A stretch of 64,000 nucleotides of DNA from Theobroma cacao (GCF_000208745.1 NC_030854.1:37433729-37497728), one strand, 5' to 3'; positions 22,491 through 35,412 are shown, counted from the first letter of the stretch. The notes: generated from the sequence alone by a model not told the origin. Program-made: numbers and translations.

Positions 22491-23949
22491 TTTAAACTTT
22501 TGCATTTATGACGTAGGCTCCACAAATGAATAGTTTGGATTGATGAGGCGAAAGTGGCCTTTCATAATTGTCTATGCAACTTGTCATGATTTATCAAGGG
22601 GAAGTAGGAGGTTTTACAATAAATTATCTTACAATAATCTAGTTGAATTAACCTTTGATTGTTTGCAAAGGTAAAGTAAATTATAATTTTCATAAGAAAT
22701 ATTAAAAGTCATGACTTTTTTTTGACAATTTCGAAAAAGATAATTTATCCTTCGTGGTAGTCATGTTTATATTTTTGAAACTCTGAAATAAAATAATGAA
22801 GAGAAACACTTCAACTCCATTGCTTTGTGAGAGTTGTATAAACGACAAAGTTATGGAGAAACCAATTTTAGATGCATAAAGTTGGTATATTGAGAGGACG
22901 TGAAGTGCAATTAAGGACTTTTGTAAATATTTCTCTCGTATTTTATACAAATAACTTTAAAAAAGAAATTAGAGTTGGGACAGATGATAAAAGATGTACA
23001 ATAGCTCAGGGTCACCGTGATGTAGATTTCAGCATTTGTCATTGGAGATGGAAATGGTCCCTGGCAAGTTGATCCGATTTTTTTGAAGAATTAGGATGAA
23101 TTTCTCCTTCCCAAAATTGTAAAATTAGACCAATCAACACAAAAAGAATCAATACATGATTTCTATTCATTAGCTTAGTTTTGTAAGCTTATTTATACCA
23201 CTAACTTAAATACAATAACATTAAACACTAATCATTTCACCATTCCAACTTCAAGATTTTTCCACATATTCACATAATTAGTCAACTCTTGAATCCCATA
23301 AATCCTACAATCTCATATATCTTATCTTGGTGAGTTTGAAAATAAAAAAAAAATGAAATCAACTCTTAACAAAATATTAAAAATAAAAAAACTTAGATTT
23401 AAGAAAAATAATCTCGACTGTAAAACCCTTGAATAATAATATTTAAAATTTCAATTTCTCATCTTAATTTAGTTTTGAAATTAAAAAACAGCTCAGGATT
23501 TTTACTAATAACAAGGGACTAGAAAGAAAGATGGAAATTGAGGTAGCATGAAGAAACAAGAAGAATGGAGAACAAAGTAGAAAAAATTAAACAAAATGTA
23601 AAATAATGGAGAAACATAATAAGAAAAAATGAGAGTATTTTTTAAAGCCATAATAGGCACACGGCCAATCAACCCCACACTAAGGAGGGACTATAAAATA
23701 TATTTTAACATAAATAGATCCAAGACATGTTAAAGCCAAAGAAATTAATTCATAAAGTTGTCAGGTGGTCTACTTAGTAATAAACTTATAAAATCTTTTG
23801 GAGAATAAGAGCGATGGCCTAATCAGAGGGGAGGGGAAGGGAGGTGAAGAGAACGAGAAAAAGGACGAAACCCCAAATACTCTTTACTAAGGGTGAGATA
23901 GAGTGAGATAGAGGAAGCATACATAAAGTAAAAGATCAATTTGAGGGAG

Positions 23950-24255
23950 AAGGGGGAGAATGCAAATGATGCTTCCATGGAATGCCTTTGCTTTTGTGTA
24001 CATCTTTTTTATGGTGGTATTAGGCTCAGACACAAAGCGCCCATTATCCCCCTCTGCTGTATGCACTCTCCTTAGCAACGGCGTGCTTGAGTGTCCTTGG
24101 GAGAAAACCTTCAATTCAGGGCATTCTTCCACAATCAATTCATCCAATTATGGGAACTCAAGCTGTAGTTCCCCGAGCAGAAACTTGTAAGGTTGGGTAA
24201 ATATTTAAGTCTCAGAAACGTCAATCTCGAAAACTTGATGCCGCTTTTCGCTGCA
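23950..24255 (-). pseudogene. Relic of an NLR C-terminal LRR exon
   Basis: Reading the minus strand from about 24255: IKFSRLTFLRLKYLPNLTSF, then CSGNYSL. A 1-bp loss shifts the frame, a TAA replaces a Ser codon in LEFP*LDEL, and then LDELIVEECPELKVFSQG and STPLLRR to TTIKKMYTKAK follow. This is the C-terminal LRR pattern of the same CNL class, but no neighbouring exons are found and its wording differs from exons d of NLR-A, B and C, so it comes from another paralogue. Confidence 0.75.
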
Positions 24256-24520
24256 CCACCCAAATCACTTTATTATTTATACTCATTTTTTTAAGTTTGC
24301 ACCATGATCACTCTTTTATTAACACTAAGATCAGATGCTGATGGTTTGGAGATTTTTTTTTTTTGAAAAGTTATTTATTAACACTAAGTCACCATGACAT
24401 CCGAGTAAAGGAATCACTCTTTTCTCAATTAAAAAAAAACAAACACTAAGCCACCACTCTCCTTGACATAATACATCTGCTTGTCCAAAAAAAATACATA
24501 CACTTACAACTAGAAACTGC

Positions 24521-25061
24521 ATGAACAGTTCCTTTACAATTTCCTTTCCTACTGTGAGCTACAAAGAAGTCAAGCAGCTCTCAACCCTTCACCTAAGTGC
24601 TATACAAAACGTGACGTGGAGTCTCCTTGACGTGGCGAACGTAACCGCGTTGAATGAATTGACCTTAACGAATATGAAACTACCTTTTGCTGAAGAAAAG
24701 ATAGGCAGCCAAGTAAAAATCATAAAAAAAAACGTCTCCTCCATGGGTGAGTTCCTCTTGCTTGTCTACCTGCTGTTAATTGTTACCTTAATCTTCATTT
24801 GATTTGTTTATTTTTTTCCTTTTCATTTGAGTTTTGTTCAGGGAAACAATATGATTCCCTTTCAATATTTTTCTTTTGGTGAACATTTCAACCTTACGGA
24901 GAAAGGTTAACGGTGCCCGCCAGTCTTATGGTTTTCTTTCGTTTAATTTGAGGAGGACACTCAAGCAAGAGCCGGAAGCTGAATCTGATGCAAAATTCGA
25001 CACGGAGTCCACACTTATTTCAAGTGGTGAACCCTGGATAATAGATGGTTTTCCTTTATGA
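24521..25061 (+). other. Unrecognised coding-like fragments
   Basis: Two short open stretches with non-repetitive, mixed composition: 24521 to about 24747 (MNSSFTISFPTVSYKEVKQL, ending at a good donor ATGG|GTGAGT) and about 24905-25061 (residues KVNGARQSYGFLSFNLRRTL through SSGEPWIIDGFPL, then TGA). The obvious acceptor at about 24841 leads to a stop, so no intact splice model joins them. Could be fragments of a host gene or of a transposon-captured gene; I do not recognise a family. Confidence 0.3.
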
Positions 25062-26399
25062 TCGGTTTAATGCGTGCCCTCTTATTTTTGAAAGAGTGGT
25101 GGAAAAACATCAACATCCACAATCTGAAAATACCAAAGAATTTGTGTGCTTCATGTAGAATAATCCAGACAGGTTGGTCTCAGTTGTTCTCTATTATTCA
25201 TGCTAATAATGAAAATACTTGAGATCAATTTTAAAACATTAAAATCTATATATCACAGCTTAGAAGAGACTTTAAAATGATATTTGAATTTTTTACCTAT
25301 AATGCAGAGCTTCCAATTTGATTGATCAATTAATTAACAATTTCGATTATTCAAGATGACGGTCTTGAATAAGGTATGGTAAATATGATCTATAGTACCG
25401 ATTATACATAGAGAAAAAAAGCTTAGTTTATTGCTGCAAGAACTTCAACTCCTACAAGAACAGCGGGCAATAGGAGGCAGTTTATGAGCAACAACTGAGC
25501 AATCATCCATTAACAGAGAACAGAAACATGAGTCGGACTGAAGGATAAATTATTTTAATTAAAAAAAATTCAAGATAAATCTAAGAGACAAAGTGCATTT
25601 TATTTATTTAACTGTTAGCGTTTAGGTTGAGAAGTTTAAAATATTAATAATTGATTATTTAAATATTAATATTTTTATTTATAATTTAATTATTAATATT
25701 TAATTTATAATTTAAATATTAATTTTTTATAATATATAATTAACAAATTAAACATTTTATTTTAAATTCTTTTTTTACAATCATAAGGGATATTTTGATC
25801 CTCTCAATTTTTTAGACTATTCGCCCAACTATGAAATAAAAAATATCATAAAAAGGTTTAATTAAACTTTGATTTTAAGTGATTTTAAAGAATAGCTATT
25901 ACAAAAGAATAGCTATTCCGGAAGACATTTGCCATCCAAACTATGGAAAAAATAATTATGGGTGGAACGTAAAAGGAAGTGAGAAGCCGACAATAGGGAA
26001 GGGAAGGAAAAAAAGAGCAAGTGATAAACAAAGAAAGGGAAAAAATAACAATTTGAAGTATAAAAAAAGACTCAACTCTTTATTATATCTTTCTTTCTTT
26101 AGAATAATTACATCTAATAATAAGCCCTCGTTAATAATGTATGCATCACAATCCCTCGGATTTTATTAAACAAAAATATAATATATTTGTCCAAACTCAA
26201 AGGAAAAATCAAGTTTCCCTATTTGTATTAAATGTTTTATCGTTTGATTGTAGAATATCATTTTATAAATAACTAAAAATAATTTTTTTACAAAAATTTA
26301 AATAATTATTTTAAATTATAATTATTTATTTTTAAAAGTTTTTAATTTGTAAATTTACTTATCAACGAAATGACACTTTGAGGAATGTGAAAGGTTCTG
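25062..26399. other. Repeat-rich AT DNA, no gene
   Basis: From about 25560 to 25930 it is very AT-rich and matches the end parts of the 30-34 kb tandem repeat and of 39960-40330 (shared AAATATCATAAAAA). The near-palindrome GAATAGCTATTCC at 25908 suggests a MITE-like element. 25960-26050 resembles the purine-rich NLR upstream tract. Frames at 25879-26169 are not convincing. Confidence 0.45.
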
Positions 26400-26667
26400 G
26401 GTTTTTTCGAAGAAAAGCAAAGGAATGTGAGAAGTCGACACTTTGAGGTGGAGGACAAGAGAAGAGAGGGAAAACAACAAAGCGAAAGGAAAACAAAGAA
26501 CGTTGTGTTAAACAACAGAGCAAGCTGTACAGCACTCACTCTCAGACCAGAGCTTTGCATCATGTATCAGAATCATGGGTCACCCAAGGCAAAGACGATA
26601 ATGTGCATCAAATAAGGCACATGGGATCGGGGCCACTTGCTCAGTTATTATTGTACAATAAAGCTTA

Positions 26668-26750
26668 AAACGGGAGAGCTTTTCTTTCAGGTGTAAACGG
26701 TGTACTGATTGTTCAAATATAAAGAAAGATTTGACCAAAAGTCTTCGTCT
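26668..26750 (+). promoter_or_regulatory. ACGTG-TATA-hairpin module m3
   Basis: GGGAGAGCTTTTCTTTCAGG is followed by ATATAAAGAAAGATTT and AAGTCTT. The stem carries one C-to-T change (G-T pair in DNA, G-U in RNA). Confidence 0.45.
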
Positions 26751-26944
26751 TTAAGCACACAATTTCCATATTCCACTGTGATGCAATGCAAGTCTTCATT
26801 TTGTATGGTCTCCGGTGAAAGTTTGATCCTCCCTGTTCTGCTTCCATTTGCTTTCCTCTCTTACACTCTCGCACCAAGCTTGTTCATGACCGTTGAATGT
26901 GTGCAGACTGCTTTATACATTATGGCGTGCTCGATTATTTTGTC

Positions 26945-27030
26945 ATAAAGACAAGACGGGATAGCTTTCATTGACCTGTGCAGACTGGTTTTGCCCATTT
27001 ATAAAGGAAGACTTGCCAAAAGTGAGTTTT
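26945..27030 (+). promoter_or_regulatory. ACGTG-TATA-hairpin module m4
   Basis: GACAAGACGGGATAGC, GACCTGTGCAGACTGG, TTTATAAAGGAAGACTT; the second hairpin arm is degenerate (AAGTGAG). Confidence 0.4.
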
Positions 27031-28229
27031 CATTTTCACCTTTTCGATTATGATGTAGGCTCCATAAATGAATAGTTTGGAGCGGAAGATGAGGCGAAAG
27101 GGGTCCTTCACAATTGTCTATGCAACTTGTCTTGATTTATGAAAGAGGAAATAGGAGGTTTTACAACAAATTGCCTTACTTTATCATTAAATTCCAAATG
27201 AATTAACTTTTGATTATTTGCGGAGGTAAAGTCAATTATGATTTTCATAAGAAAAATCAAAAGTCATGACTCTTCTTTATAATCCCGAAAAAGATAGTTT
27301 ATCCTTTATGGTAATTATGTATATATTTTTGAAACTCTAGAATAGATAATGGAGAGAAGTACTTCAACCCCATTACATTATGAGAGTTGTAAAAACAAAA
27401 AGATTATGGAGAAACCAATTTTAGATGCATAGAGTAGATAGACTGAGAGGATGTGAAGTGTAATTAAGGACTTTTGCAAATCTTTCTCTCATCTTTTATG
27501 CAATGCAAATGCACCCTGACCAAGGTATCAGAGCTGTGACAAATGATGAAAGATGTACAATAGCTGAGGCTCACCATGATGTAGATTTCAGCATTCGTCA
27601 TTAGAGATGTGAAAGGTACTTGGCTAGTTGATCCAATATTCTTGAAGAGTTAGGATGAATTTCTCCTTCCCAAAATTGTAAACTTTTAAAAATAAAAAAT
27701 AACAGCTGAAAAAATGTAAGAAAGGGTACTCTATTTAATTTCTATTATCCCCTTGTACTGATAACAAGTTGATAATACTTTCAATTTAAATATAATTGAA
27801 GACAAAACATAAAATACAAAAAACTTATTTTTTGTGCACACTTTTACAAATATTGATCATAATATAACAAAAATGTTACATGCAGTTATTAAAAATAATT
27901 TAAATACATATCTCTCATTCTATATGTCACCAAATTAAAGTTAAGTCATTTAGTCAATCTTTGGCACTAGAATAGACCTAGACCAATCAACACACAAGAA
28001 TCAATACACTATTTTTATTTACTAGCTTAACTTCATTTATACCACAAATTTAAATACAATAACATTATACACGAATCATTCTACCATTCGAATTGCAATA
28101 TTTTTTCACATATTCACGTAATCAATCAATTCTTGAATCTCATGTATTTTGAAATTGTATATGTCTTACCTTATTGAGTTTGAAAATAGAAAAATTAAAA
28201 TCAACTCTTAATAAAAAAAAAAACTTAGA

Positions 28230-28754
28230 TTAAAATGCATCGTTTTAAAGATCTTTATAATGCAGTAATTAGGGAGAGCAAAATACGCATTATACTATTT
28301 TCTTTCATCAAGGTTTTTGCCATTGGGTTTTTTTTGATAAGATTCTTAATGAGGCAGTATTTCAAAAACATATTCTTAGAAAGATTATGTACTCTTTTTC
28401 CTTCACTTGTATTTTTTTCTATGAGGTTTTTTTCTTATAAAGTTTTAACGAGGCATATTTTTAATACAATATACATTTAAGTGGGAGTATTATGAACAAA
28501 TATATGAATGTCCATTATGTTATAACCCAAGAAATGTAAACCAAGTCAAACAACCCAATCGATAAGATACAAAAAATGTAATATGATTTGAACTATAATT
28601 TAAGGGTTTATCGATCTATAAATAGGTTTTTCACTTTACTTGTAAATACGAACTTGAATAAAATTTTTTTACTTCCTCTAAATACTTTTTTTCCGTTAAA
28701 TGCTTTCTCTTATATTTCTCTTATAGTTATTCTTTTCAGATTTATTTTATAACA
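28230..28754 (+). mobile_element. Ty1/copia 3' end remnant: post-RNase H region, polypurine tract and one LTR
   Basis: 28235-28480 has the typical copia pattern of repeated GGTTTTTNCC/AACGAGGCA motifs seen after the RNase H stop. GTGGGAGT at 28481-28488 is a decayed polypurine tract. An LTR of about 267 bp follows (28488-28754), from TATTATGAAC (TG changed to TA) to TTATAACA, with a TATAAATA box near 28618. No coding domains or second LTR are present nearby. It interrupts block P2. Confidence 0.6.
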
Positions 28755-28794
28755 GTAGATAATATTTTTAATTTTATTTCAAATTAGAGGCGAT

Positions 28795-29034
28795 TCATGT
28801 CCTATCAACTGCTACAGGGCTGACCCTGTTTGCGGGGACGATGGAGTAGCCTGCTGCCCTGATGCTCATTAAGTCGTTAAAATTGGATTTATTGCGAGGT
28901 TGGTAATAATCGTGGAAACGGATCTTTCCCTGTTCAGGCTCTGCTTTTGGTGCATATAGTTTGGCTTTTTGAAATTTATAAAGTAATGTTGTTCCAGCTG
29001 ACCATGAAAGAAGGCTTCCTTTTCTGGATTTCAT
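28795..29034 (-). other. Unrecognised open frame of 79 codons
   Basis: GC content and residue mixture are unlike the AT-rich neighbours: KSRKGSLLSWSAGTTLLYKF at the N-side, KLYAPKAEPEQGKIRFHDYY centrally and SIRAAGYSIVPANRVSPVAV at the C-side. It abuts a copia LTR remnant, and GC-richer sequence continues upstream to about 29140. Possibly the last exon or a transduced fragment of a host gene; no family recognised. Confidence 0.3.
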
Positions 29035-29139
29035 TTAGGACCAATTTCATTCAAAGTGTAATACGTGAGGACTTGCAAACGGAGAGCTGATCTCAGTCGG
29101 ATTAACGCTTTAGAACTGGGATTTACGTTGGTTTAGCCA

Positions 29140-30261
29140 ATTGAATTATATTATGGGTAGGTTGTTTAGAGATATTTATATATATGTTATATATTGAACT
29201 TGGAATAGAAATCCCCTGTCCCCTCCCATGCCCCATTTTCCTGCTTCTATCATTGTTCAATTTAACAAGAATCCTACACATGTGATATAGTGAGAAAATA
29301 TTATATAGTGAATATCTCCATCCTTCAGATGTTTCTTTGATTTTAACTTTTTTATATATTTTTAATTTATTTAATTTTAATTTAAATTTGATACATTTTT
29401 ATCATTAATTGCATTTAATTAATTAATTTTTAAACATATAAAATGGAATTTTAGTAAAGTAGGGTAAGATCCTTCTATTACTTTCAAAGATAATTAAATT
29501 TGTTTACTTTTTTTTTAAGTTATGGATAAAGAAATTATAAATATGATCAATTATTATGAAGATTGAAAAGGGAGCATAATGAGAAAGAAGGTAAAAAAAA
29601 AATCAAATGAATCAAATGTAACCTAAAAGTAAAGAAGATGAATTATCTCGTCGACTAAAAATATTTTGAAAAAAACTAAAACAAAAAAAAGATGTCAAAT
29701 TGATAAATTAATAAAAATTTCACAAATTCCAGACATAAGGGTAATAAATTTTTAATATTGTTTCATACTATGTTTTTATTTTATTTTATTATTATAATTT
29801 TTTTAGCTTATATAATTATAAATTTATTCTAATAATTTCATAGGAATTAAATCAAATTACTCATCTTTGTGCCATAGCGTTGCTGTAAAATATTGGACCG
29901 TTCATAGTCGTGGGTAGTATAAGATAACGGAGGATTAATGATCAAAGAAAATAAAAAAGAGAGTGAGATGGTTACAGTAGAAAAGTTACCGCCTAACCAC
30001 TCCTTGTATAATGGTCCTCTTCCATCATTTCTCGCACTACTATTGAGTCCTTGTCACCTTCCTTCTCATTTCCATACATATATTCATAGCAGAGGATTAA
30101 TGCGGTAGCTGTGAGAAAATATCTCTGTTTTCAACCTTCCATCTCCATTTACAGTATAAAAAAACTCGTTCGGTTTCATGAACATTCCATACTTTAATCA
30201 CATTTTAAAGGATGAATCTTGAGATTTAGGTTTAGTTTTTTTTTTCTTTTTGGTTTTGAAA
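29140..30261. other. AT-rich intergenic DNA with one shared repeat
   Basis: 29345-29620 is repeated at 37997-38252 (shared TTAGTAAAGT and GATCCTTCTATT). The rest shows nothing with gene character. Confidence 0.5.
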
Positions 30262-33200
30262 ATAGTGAAGTCGGGAGAAGTGCAAGCAGAGTACAAGAGC
30301 ACCGGAGGAGTTTTTCGTTATTACGAAGAAGAGAAACGAGTGACAACGATAAAGATGTAGAGGAGAAGAAAGACAGAAAGGGAAAAAAAATACGAGAGTA
30401 ACATTTTTTTTTAATAAAAAATCTGGCTTGAAGAATGTAGTAACAGATTTTGAGCTTTTGATAATTAGAGCAGTTCAAAAAGATAGTTTGATATTGAAAT
30501 GAATGAAGCATTAGCCTTTATTAATCTTAATTAAGTCTCAATTTATCCTTCTTGACTGCAGGCTCAACAATACAAGTGCTTAACTCAATTTGGAAAGTGA
30601 GACTATACACTAATTACTAGTATTACTAACAACATTAATTTGGGAGGAAAGATAAGTCTTAATTAGTATTACCAACAACATTAATCCATCACTTCTTTGA
30701 AATGAATGAGCCAAAGTGGGAGAGAATTATACATGAATTTTCCACAGACAATCTTTTGTAGCTGTTTTTTTTTTTATATAGAAACAAATCCTTAGCTTTG
30801 GATTGCCTTGTTTTGCATCATTCAAAGGGTTATTAAATTATTAAATTTTTAACATCAAATTATTAAATAGAAATAGGCTTTTTAACAATAAATTATCTTA
30901 CTCTATCTTTAAAATCAAAAGAAAAAGTATCTTAATTTGGTTTAATAATACTGGATCTTGTACACCCACTATGTAGGTGAAAGAAAAAATATGATAATTG
31001 AAATAATTAAAGTTTTATTTTAAATAGAAAAAATGCATGTAAGATAAAAAAATCATGTGTATTTTGTGACATCATCACATGATTATTACCATGTTAACCT
31101 CATATTATTTTCTTTTAAAAAGTGATTTTATTAATTTCATCACCAACATGTCATTTCAAGCTTCTAACTTAGATAACATGAGATTTTCATATTGTTATTG
31201 TTAATTTCATCATTTGCTAAAATTAGCACATCATCACTATTACATCATCATAATCAATGTCATATTACTAGAAAATGTGAATGATTAAATTAAAATTATC
31301 AAATTTTAAAAATAAAATGATTTGATTTTTATGAATTTTATATAAAAATTAAATCTAAAATGTTAATAAAACATATAGACTAATTACATAATTTGATTTT
31401 TAAGATACATCCCAACCAAACTTCTACTTTTTCCTTATCTTTGACTTTATTCACTTTCTCTACAGCGCATTATTGATTTTCTTATCCAATTCAACATCCA
31501 TCATCTTATTTCTTTTCTCAACTTTAGCTTGATTGTCCAAGTTTAGAGCAATTGATTCTCCAAGTTTTGATCGTTGATCTTACTGCATGTTTGATTTGTG
31601 GAATGGAATATAATGAAATAGAAAATGTATTATATATATATGAGAATAGAACAAGGTAATAATAGAATAAAAATATTATTATTATTAAGTTTAATTAACA
31701 TAATAGAATAAGGTAAACATTATTATTATAACTTATTATAATATTTAATTAATAAAAATAATTTTGAAATACCAAATAAATAGGTGATAAAAAGATAAAA
31801 ATAACTTAATTTTATTGTAATATATGATTTTTTTATTTTACTTTATTTTTAAAATATTAATAATTATAATTTAATCATTAACATTTGAAATTATTATTAT
31901 TTTATTATAATTTAACTATTACTTTGATTAAAATATTAATAAATTTTTAAATTAATTTATTATAATATATAATTAAAAAGTTAAATTTTTATTTTAATTT
32001 TTTTTCACAATCATAAAGAATATTTTAGTCCTATCAATTTTAGAGGCTATTTTCCAACCATAAAATAAAAAATATCATAAAAAATTGAAATTAATTAATT
32101 CGGGAGAAGTGCAAGCGGAGTACAAGAGCACCGGAGGAGTTTTTTGTTATTACGAAGAAGATAAACGAGTGACAACGATGAAGATGTAGAGGAGAAGAAA
32201 GAGATAGTTTACAAGTTAATTAAGTGACAACGATAAAGTGTACAAGATAGTTTGATATTAAAATGAATGAAGCATTAGCCTTTATTAATCTTAATTAAGT
32301 CTCAATTTATCCTTCTTGACTGCAGGCTCAACAACACAAGTGCTTAACTCAATTTGGAAAGTGAGACTATACACTAATTACTAGTATTACTAACAACATT
32401 AATTTGGGAGGAAAGATAAATCTTAATTAGTATTACTAACAACATTAATCCATCACTTCTTTGAAATGAATGATCTAAAGTGGGAGAAAATTATACATGA
32501 ATTTTCCACAGACAATCTTTTGTAGCTGCTTTTTTTTTTTTTATAGAAACAAATCCTTAGCTTTGGATTGCCTTGTTCTGAAGCATTCAACGGATTATTA
32601 AATTATTAAAATTTTAACATCAAATTATTAAATAGAAATAGGCTTTTTAACAATAAATTATCTTACTCTATCATTAAAATCAAAAGAAAAAGTATCTTAC
32701 TTTGGTTTAATAATACTGGATCTTGTACACCCACTATATAGGTGAAAGAACAAAAATGATAATTGAAATAATTAAAGTTTTATTTTAAATAGAAAAAATG
32801 CATGTAAGATAAAAAAAATCATGTGTATTTTGCAACATCATCACATGATTATTACCACGTTAACCTCATATTATTTTCTTTTAAAAAGTGATTTTATTAA
32901 TTCATCACCAACATGTCATTTCAAGCTTCTAACTTAGATAGCATGAGATTTTCATATTGTTGTTGTTAATTTCATCATTTGCTAAAATTAGCACATCATC
33001 ACTATTACATCATCATAATCCATGTCATATTACTAGAAAATGTTAATGCTTAAATTAAAATTATCAATTTTTTAAAATAAAACAATTTGATTTTTATGAA
33101 TTTTATATAAAAATTAAATCTAAAATGTTAATAAAACATATACACTAATTGCATAATTTGATTTTTAAGATACATCCCAACCAAACTTCTACTTTTTCCT

Positions 33201-33866
33201 TATCTTTGATTTTATTCACTTTCTCTACAGCTCATTATTGATTTTCTTATCCAATTCAACGTCCATCATCCTATTTCTTTTCTCAACTTTAGCTTGATTG
33301 TCCAAGTTTAGAGCAATTGATTCTCTGCATGTTTGATTCGTGAAATCGAATATAATGAAATAAAATATGTATTATATATATGAGAATAAAATAAAGTAAG
33401 AATAGAATAAAAATATTATTATTATTATTAAGTTTAATTAACAAAATAGAATAAGATAAACATTATTATTATAACTTATTATAATATTTAATTAATAAAA
33501 ATAATTTTGAAATACCAAATAAATAAGTGATAAAAAGAAAAAAATAACTTAATTTTATTGTAATATATGATTATTTTTTATTTTACTTTATTTTTTAAAT
33601 ATTAATAATTTATTTAAAATATTAATAATTATAATTTAATCATTAACATTTGAAATTATTATTATTTTATTATAATTTAACTATTACTTTGATTAAAATA
33701 TTAATAAAATTTTAAATTAATTTATTATAATATATAATTAAAAAGTTAAAATTTTATTTTAATTTTTTTTCGCAATCATAAAGAATATTTTAGTCCTATC
33801 AATTTTAGAGGCTATTTTCCAACCATAAAATAAAAAATATCATAAAAAATTGAAATTAATTAATTC
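30262..33866. repeat. Direct tandem duplication, two units of about 1.8 kb
   Basis: Unit 1 is 30262-32097 and unit 2 is 32098-33866. Both begin CGGGAGAAGTGCAAGC and end in TTGAAATTAATTAATTCGG. Unit 2 lacks part of the segment after the first about 110 bp and carries small indels. The content is AT-rich without open frames; the last about 500 bp of each unit has MITE-like character and recurs partly at 25560-25880 and 39960-40330. Confidence 0.75.
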
Positions 33867-33889
33867 GGAAAATGGCTATCACAGGATAA

Positions 33890-34690
33890 TTCCCTGACGT
33901 AAATCAAATAAAACAAATGAGGTTTGGGGCCACTTGCTCAATTTTTCTACTTTAAAGTTCAAAAGGGGAAGAGCTTTTCTTTGACGTGTGAATAGTGAAT
34001 ACTATAATGCTTGTTCAACTATAAAGAAAGACTTACCATTTTCCCGTGTGCTGCGGTGCAAGTTTTCTTCATCAATTTGAAGCATTAAGTTATTGCCAAT
34101 TGAAGTAAAAAGAAAGACTCACCATTTAAGTCTTTATTGTACCTTTTTTTTTTAGAATGATTATATATTTAATAAGTCCTCATTAATTATTTATGCAGAT
34201 TTTATTAAACAAGTAAATAATATATTTGTCCAAAACAAAGAGAGTAGATCCGAGCTAAAAACAAAAATCAAGTTTCCCTATTTGGTACAGCTGTAATTAA
34301 AAAAAAAATGAAAGAATTTGTAATTGCAGAAAGAACAAGACGTGCGGGCAACTCTTGATTTAATATTTTTATAAAGACTTTTAATTATAGGCCATTGAAT
34401 AATGTGGCCTATGTATGTAGACACCTATTTAATAAAATAAAATAAATAAATAAAAGCTTAAAAATAAAAATAATAAAATGTATAGGAATTTCAGTCTTAC
34501 AATGAGGAAAAGGGGCAAAAACACCGACAAAATTCAATGAATGTCAAAGAAGACAACGAAAAGAAAGCATCTAAGGGAGGAAGCTGAAAATAAATATTGC
34601 AGGAAATTAAATCTAATAATGAACAAAAGTAATGGTTGTCCGTAAAAGTAAGGTAAAGTATGATTTTCATGACAAAATCAAAAGTCATGA
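33890..34690. repeat. Block Q1
   Basis: Matches 40640-41230 (Q2) over most of its length, from AAATCAAATAAAACAAATG through the TAATATTTTTATAAA stretch; it includes module m5. Its right end (34500-34690) also matches 42405-42510. No gene. Confidence 0.6.
33960..34140 (+). promoter_or_regulatory. ACGTG-TATA-hairpin module m5 with secondary hairpin
   Basis: GAGCTTTTCTTTGACGTGTG, ACTATAAAGAAAGACTT (34020s, second arm lost), then about 90 bp on a separate perfect stem AAAGACT (34113-34119) / AGTCTTT (34129-34135). The same double arrangement occurs at 40719-40860. Confidence 0.45.
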
Positions 34691-35159
34691 TTCTTAATGA
34701 TTTTTCTTTGCTTTTTCCTACTTTCTTAATGATTTTGTTACATAATGGACTCTCCTTATTTAAAATGATTTGAATTATAACTGGTTAAACTATTTACATA
34801 CTCCTAAACAAGTTTATGAAAGCTTTTGAAAAAAAAAAACAAATTACTGAATGAATTTTTTATAAGATTAAAGAGGCAAAAGAATGGCAAAGGATAAAAC
34901 ACAAAGATTCTTTAAAATTTCACCAAAACGTTGGACTATTTTAGAAAATTTTACGATATAAATGTTTTTCTTTGCTATTTAATAAAACTTGAAAATTGCA
35001 TCGAGTTTTTTTATATATTTGCATCATGTGCATTAAAAATATGAATTAAGTTAAAAAAGTAAAAACAATCTAAAGGGAAAATTTTCAACAAAATTTTAAA
35101 GCTAAGTTTATTGAAAATATTTTTAAATTTCACCAAAACATCAAGAGAATTTAGAAAGT
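34691..35159. other. AT-rich spacer
   Basis: No gene, RNA or shared repeat noticed. Confidence 0.4.
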
Positions 35160-35329
35160 TTTCAATAAAGAGAAGGAAACCACAAAGCAAGAGAAAAACA
35201 AAGAACGTTGTGTTAAACAACAAGCAAGCCGTATAAAGCTTTGCATCACGTATCAGAATCTTGACGTGCATAAAATAAAACACATGGGGTCGGGGCCACT
35301 TGCTCAGTTGTTATTGTACTACAAAGTTT

Positions 35330-35412
35330 AAAACGGGAGAGCTTTTCTTTCACGCGTGAACAGTATACTGATTGTTCAAAATATAAAGAAAGACTTGGCC
35401 CAAAGTCTTCAT
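35330..35412 (+). promoter_or_regulatory. ACGTG-TATA-hairpin module m6
   Basis: GGGAGAGCTTTTCTTTCACG, GCGTGAACAGTATACTG, ATATAAAG and a perfect stem AAGACTT (35390-35396) / AAGTCTT (35403-35409). The loop differs (GGCCCA), yet pairing is kept. Confidence 0.5.

Larger units (their letters stand above)
22019..23800. repeat. Flank block P1 (upstream of NLR-A)
   Basis: First of three long copies of a block that begins with the distal NLR upstream region (GTTGTGTTAAACAACAG, then GCTTTGCATCATGTATCAG). The others are 26400-28225 and 35160-37885. P1 contains modules m1 and m2 (see separate entries) and lacks the segment matching 27690-27980. No gene is supported in it. Confidence 0.65.
26400..28225. 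repeat. Flank block P2
   Basis: Second long copy of the NLR upstream block, orphaned from any NLR coding sequence. It contains modules m3 and m4, and later the segment ending in the oligo-A tract before 28225, where a copia remnant cuts it. Confidence 0.65.

Noticed and set aside
22321..22533. Overlapping 70-codon frames upstream of NLR-A
   Set aside because: Not conserved in blocks P2 and P3 and spanning the module repeats; no codon signal.
28235..28480. 81-codon hydrophobic frame as a membrane protein
   Set aside because: The nucleotide pattern is the post-RNase H region before a copia polypurine tract, which is non-coding.
30194..30511. 105-codon minus-strand frame across the start of the tandem repeat
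   Set aside because: Composition-driven Ser/Leu/Lys frame, broken in the second repeat unit.
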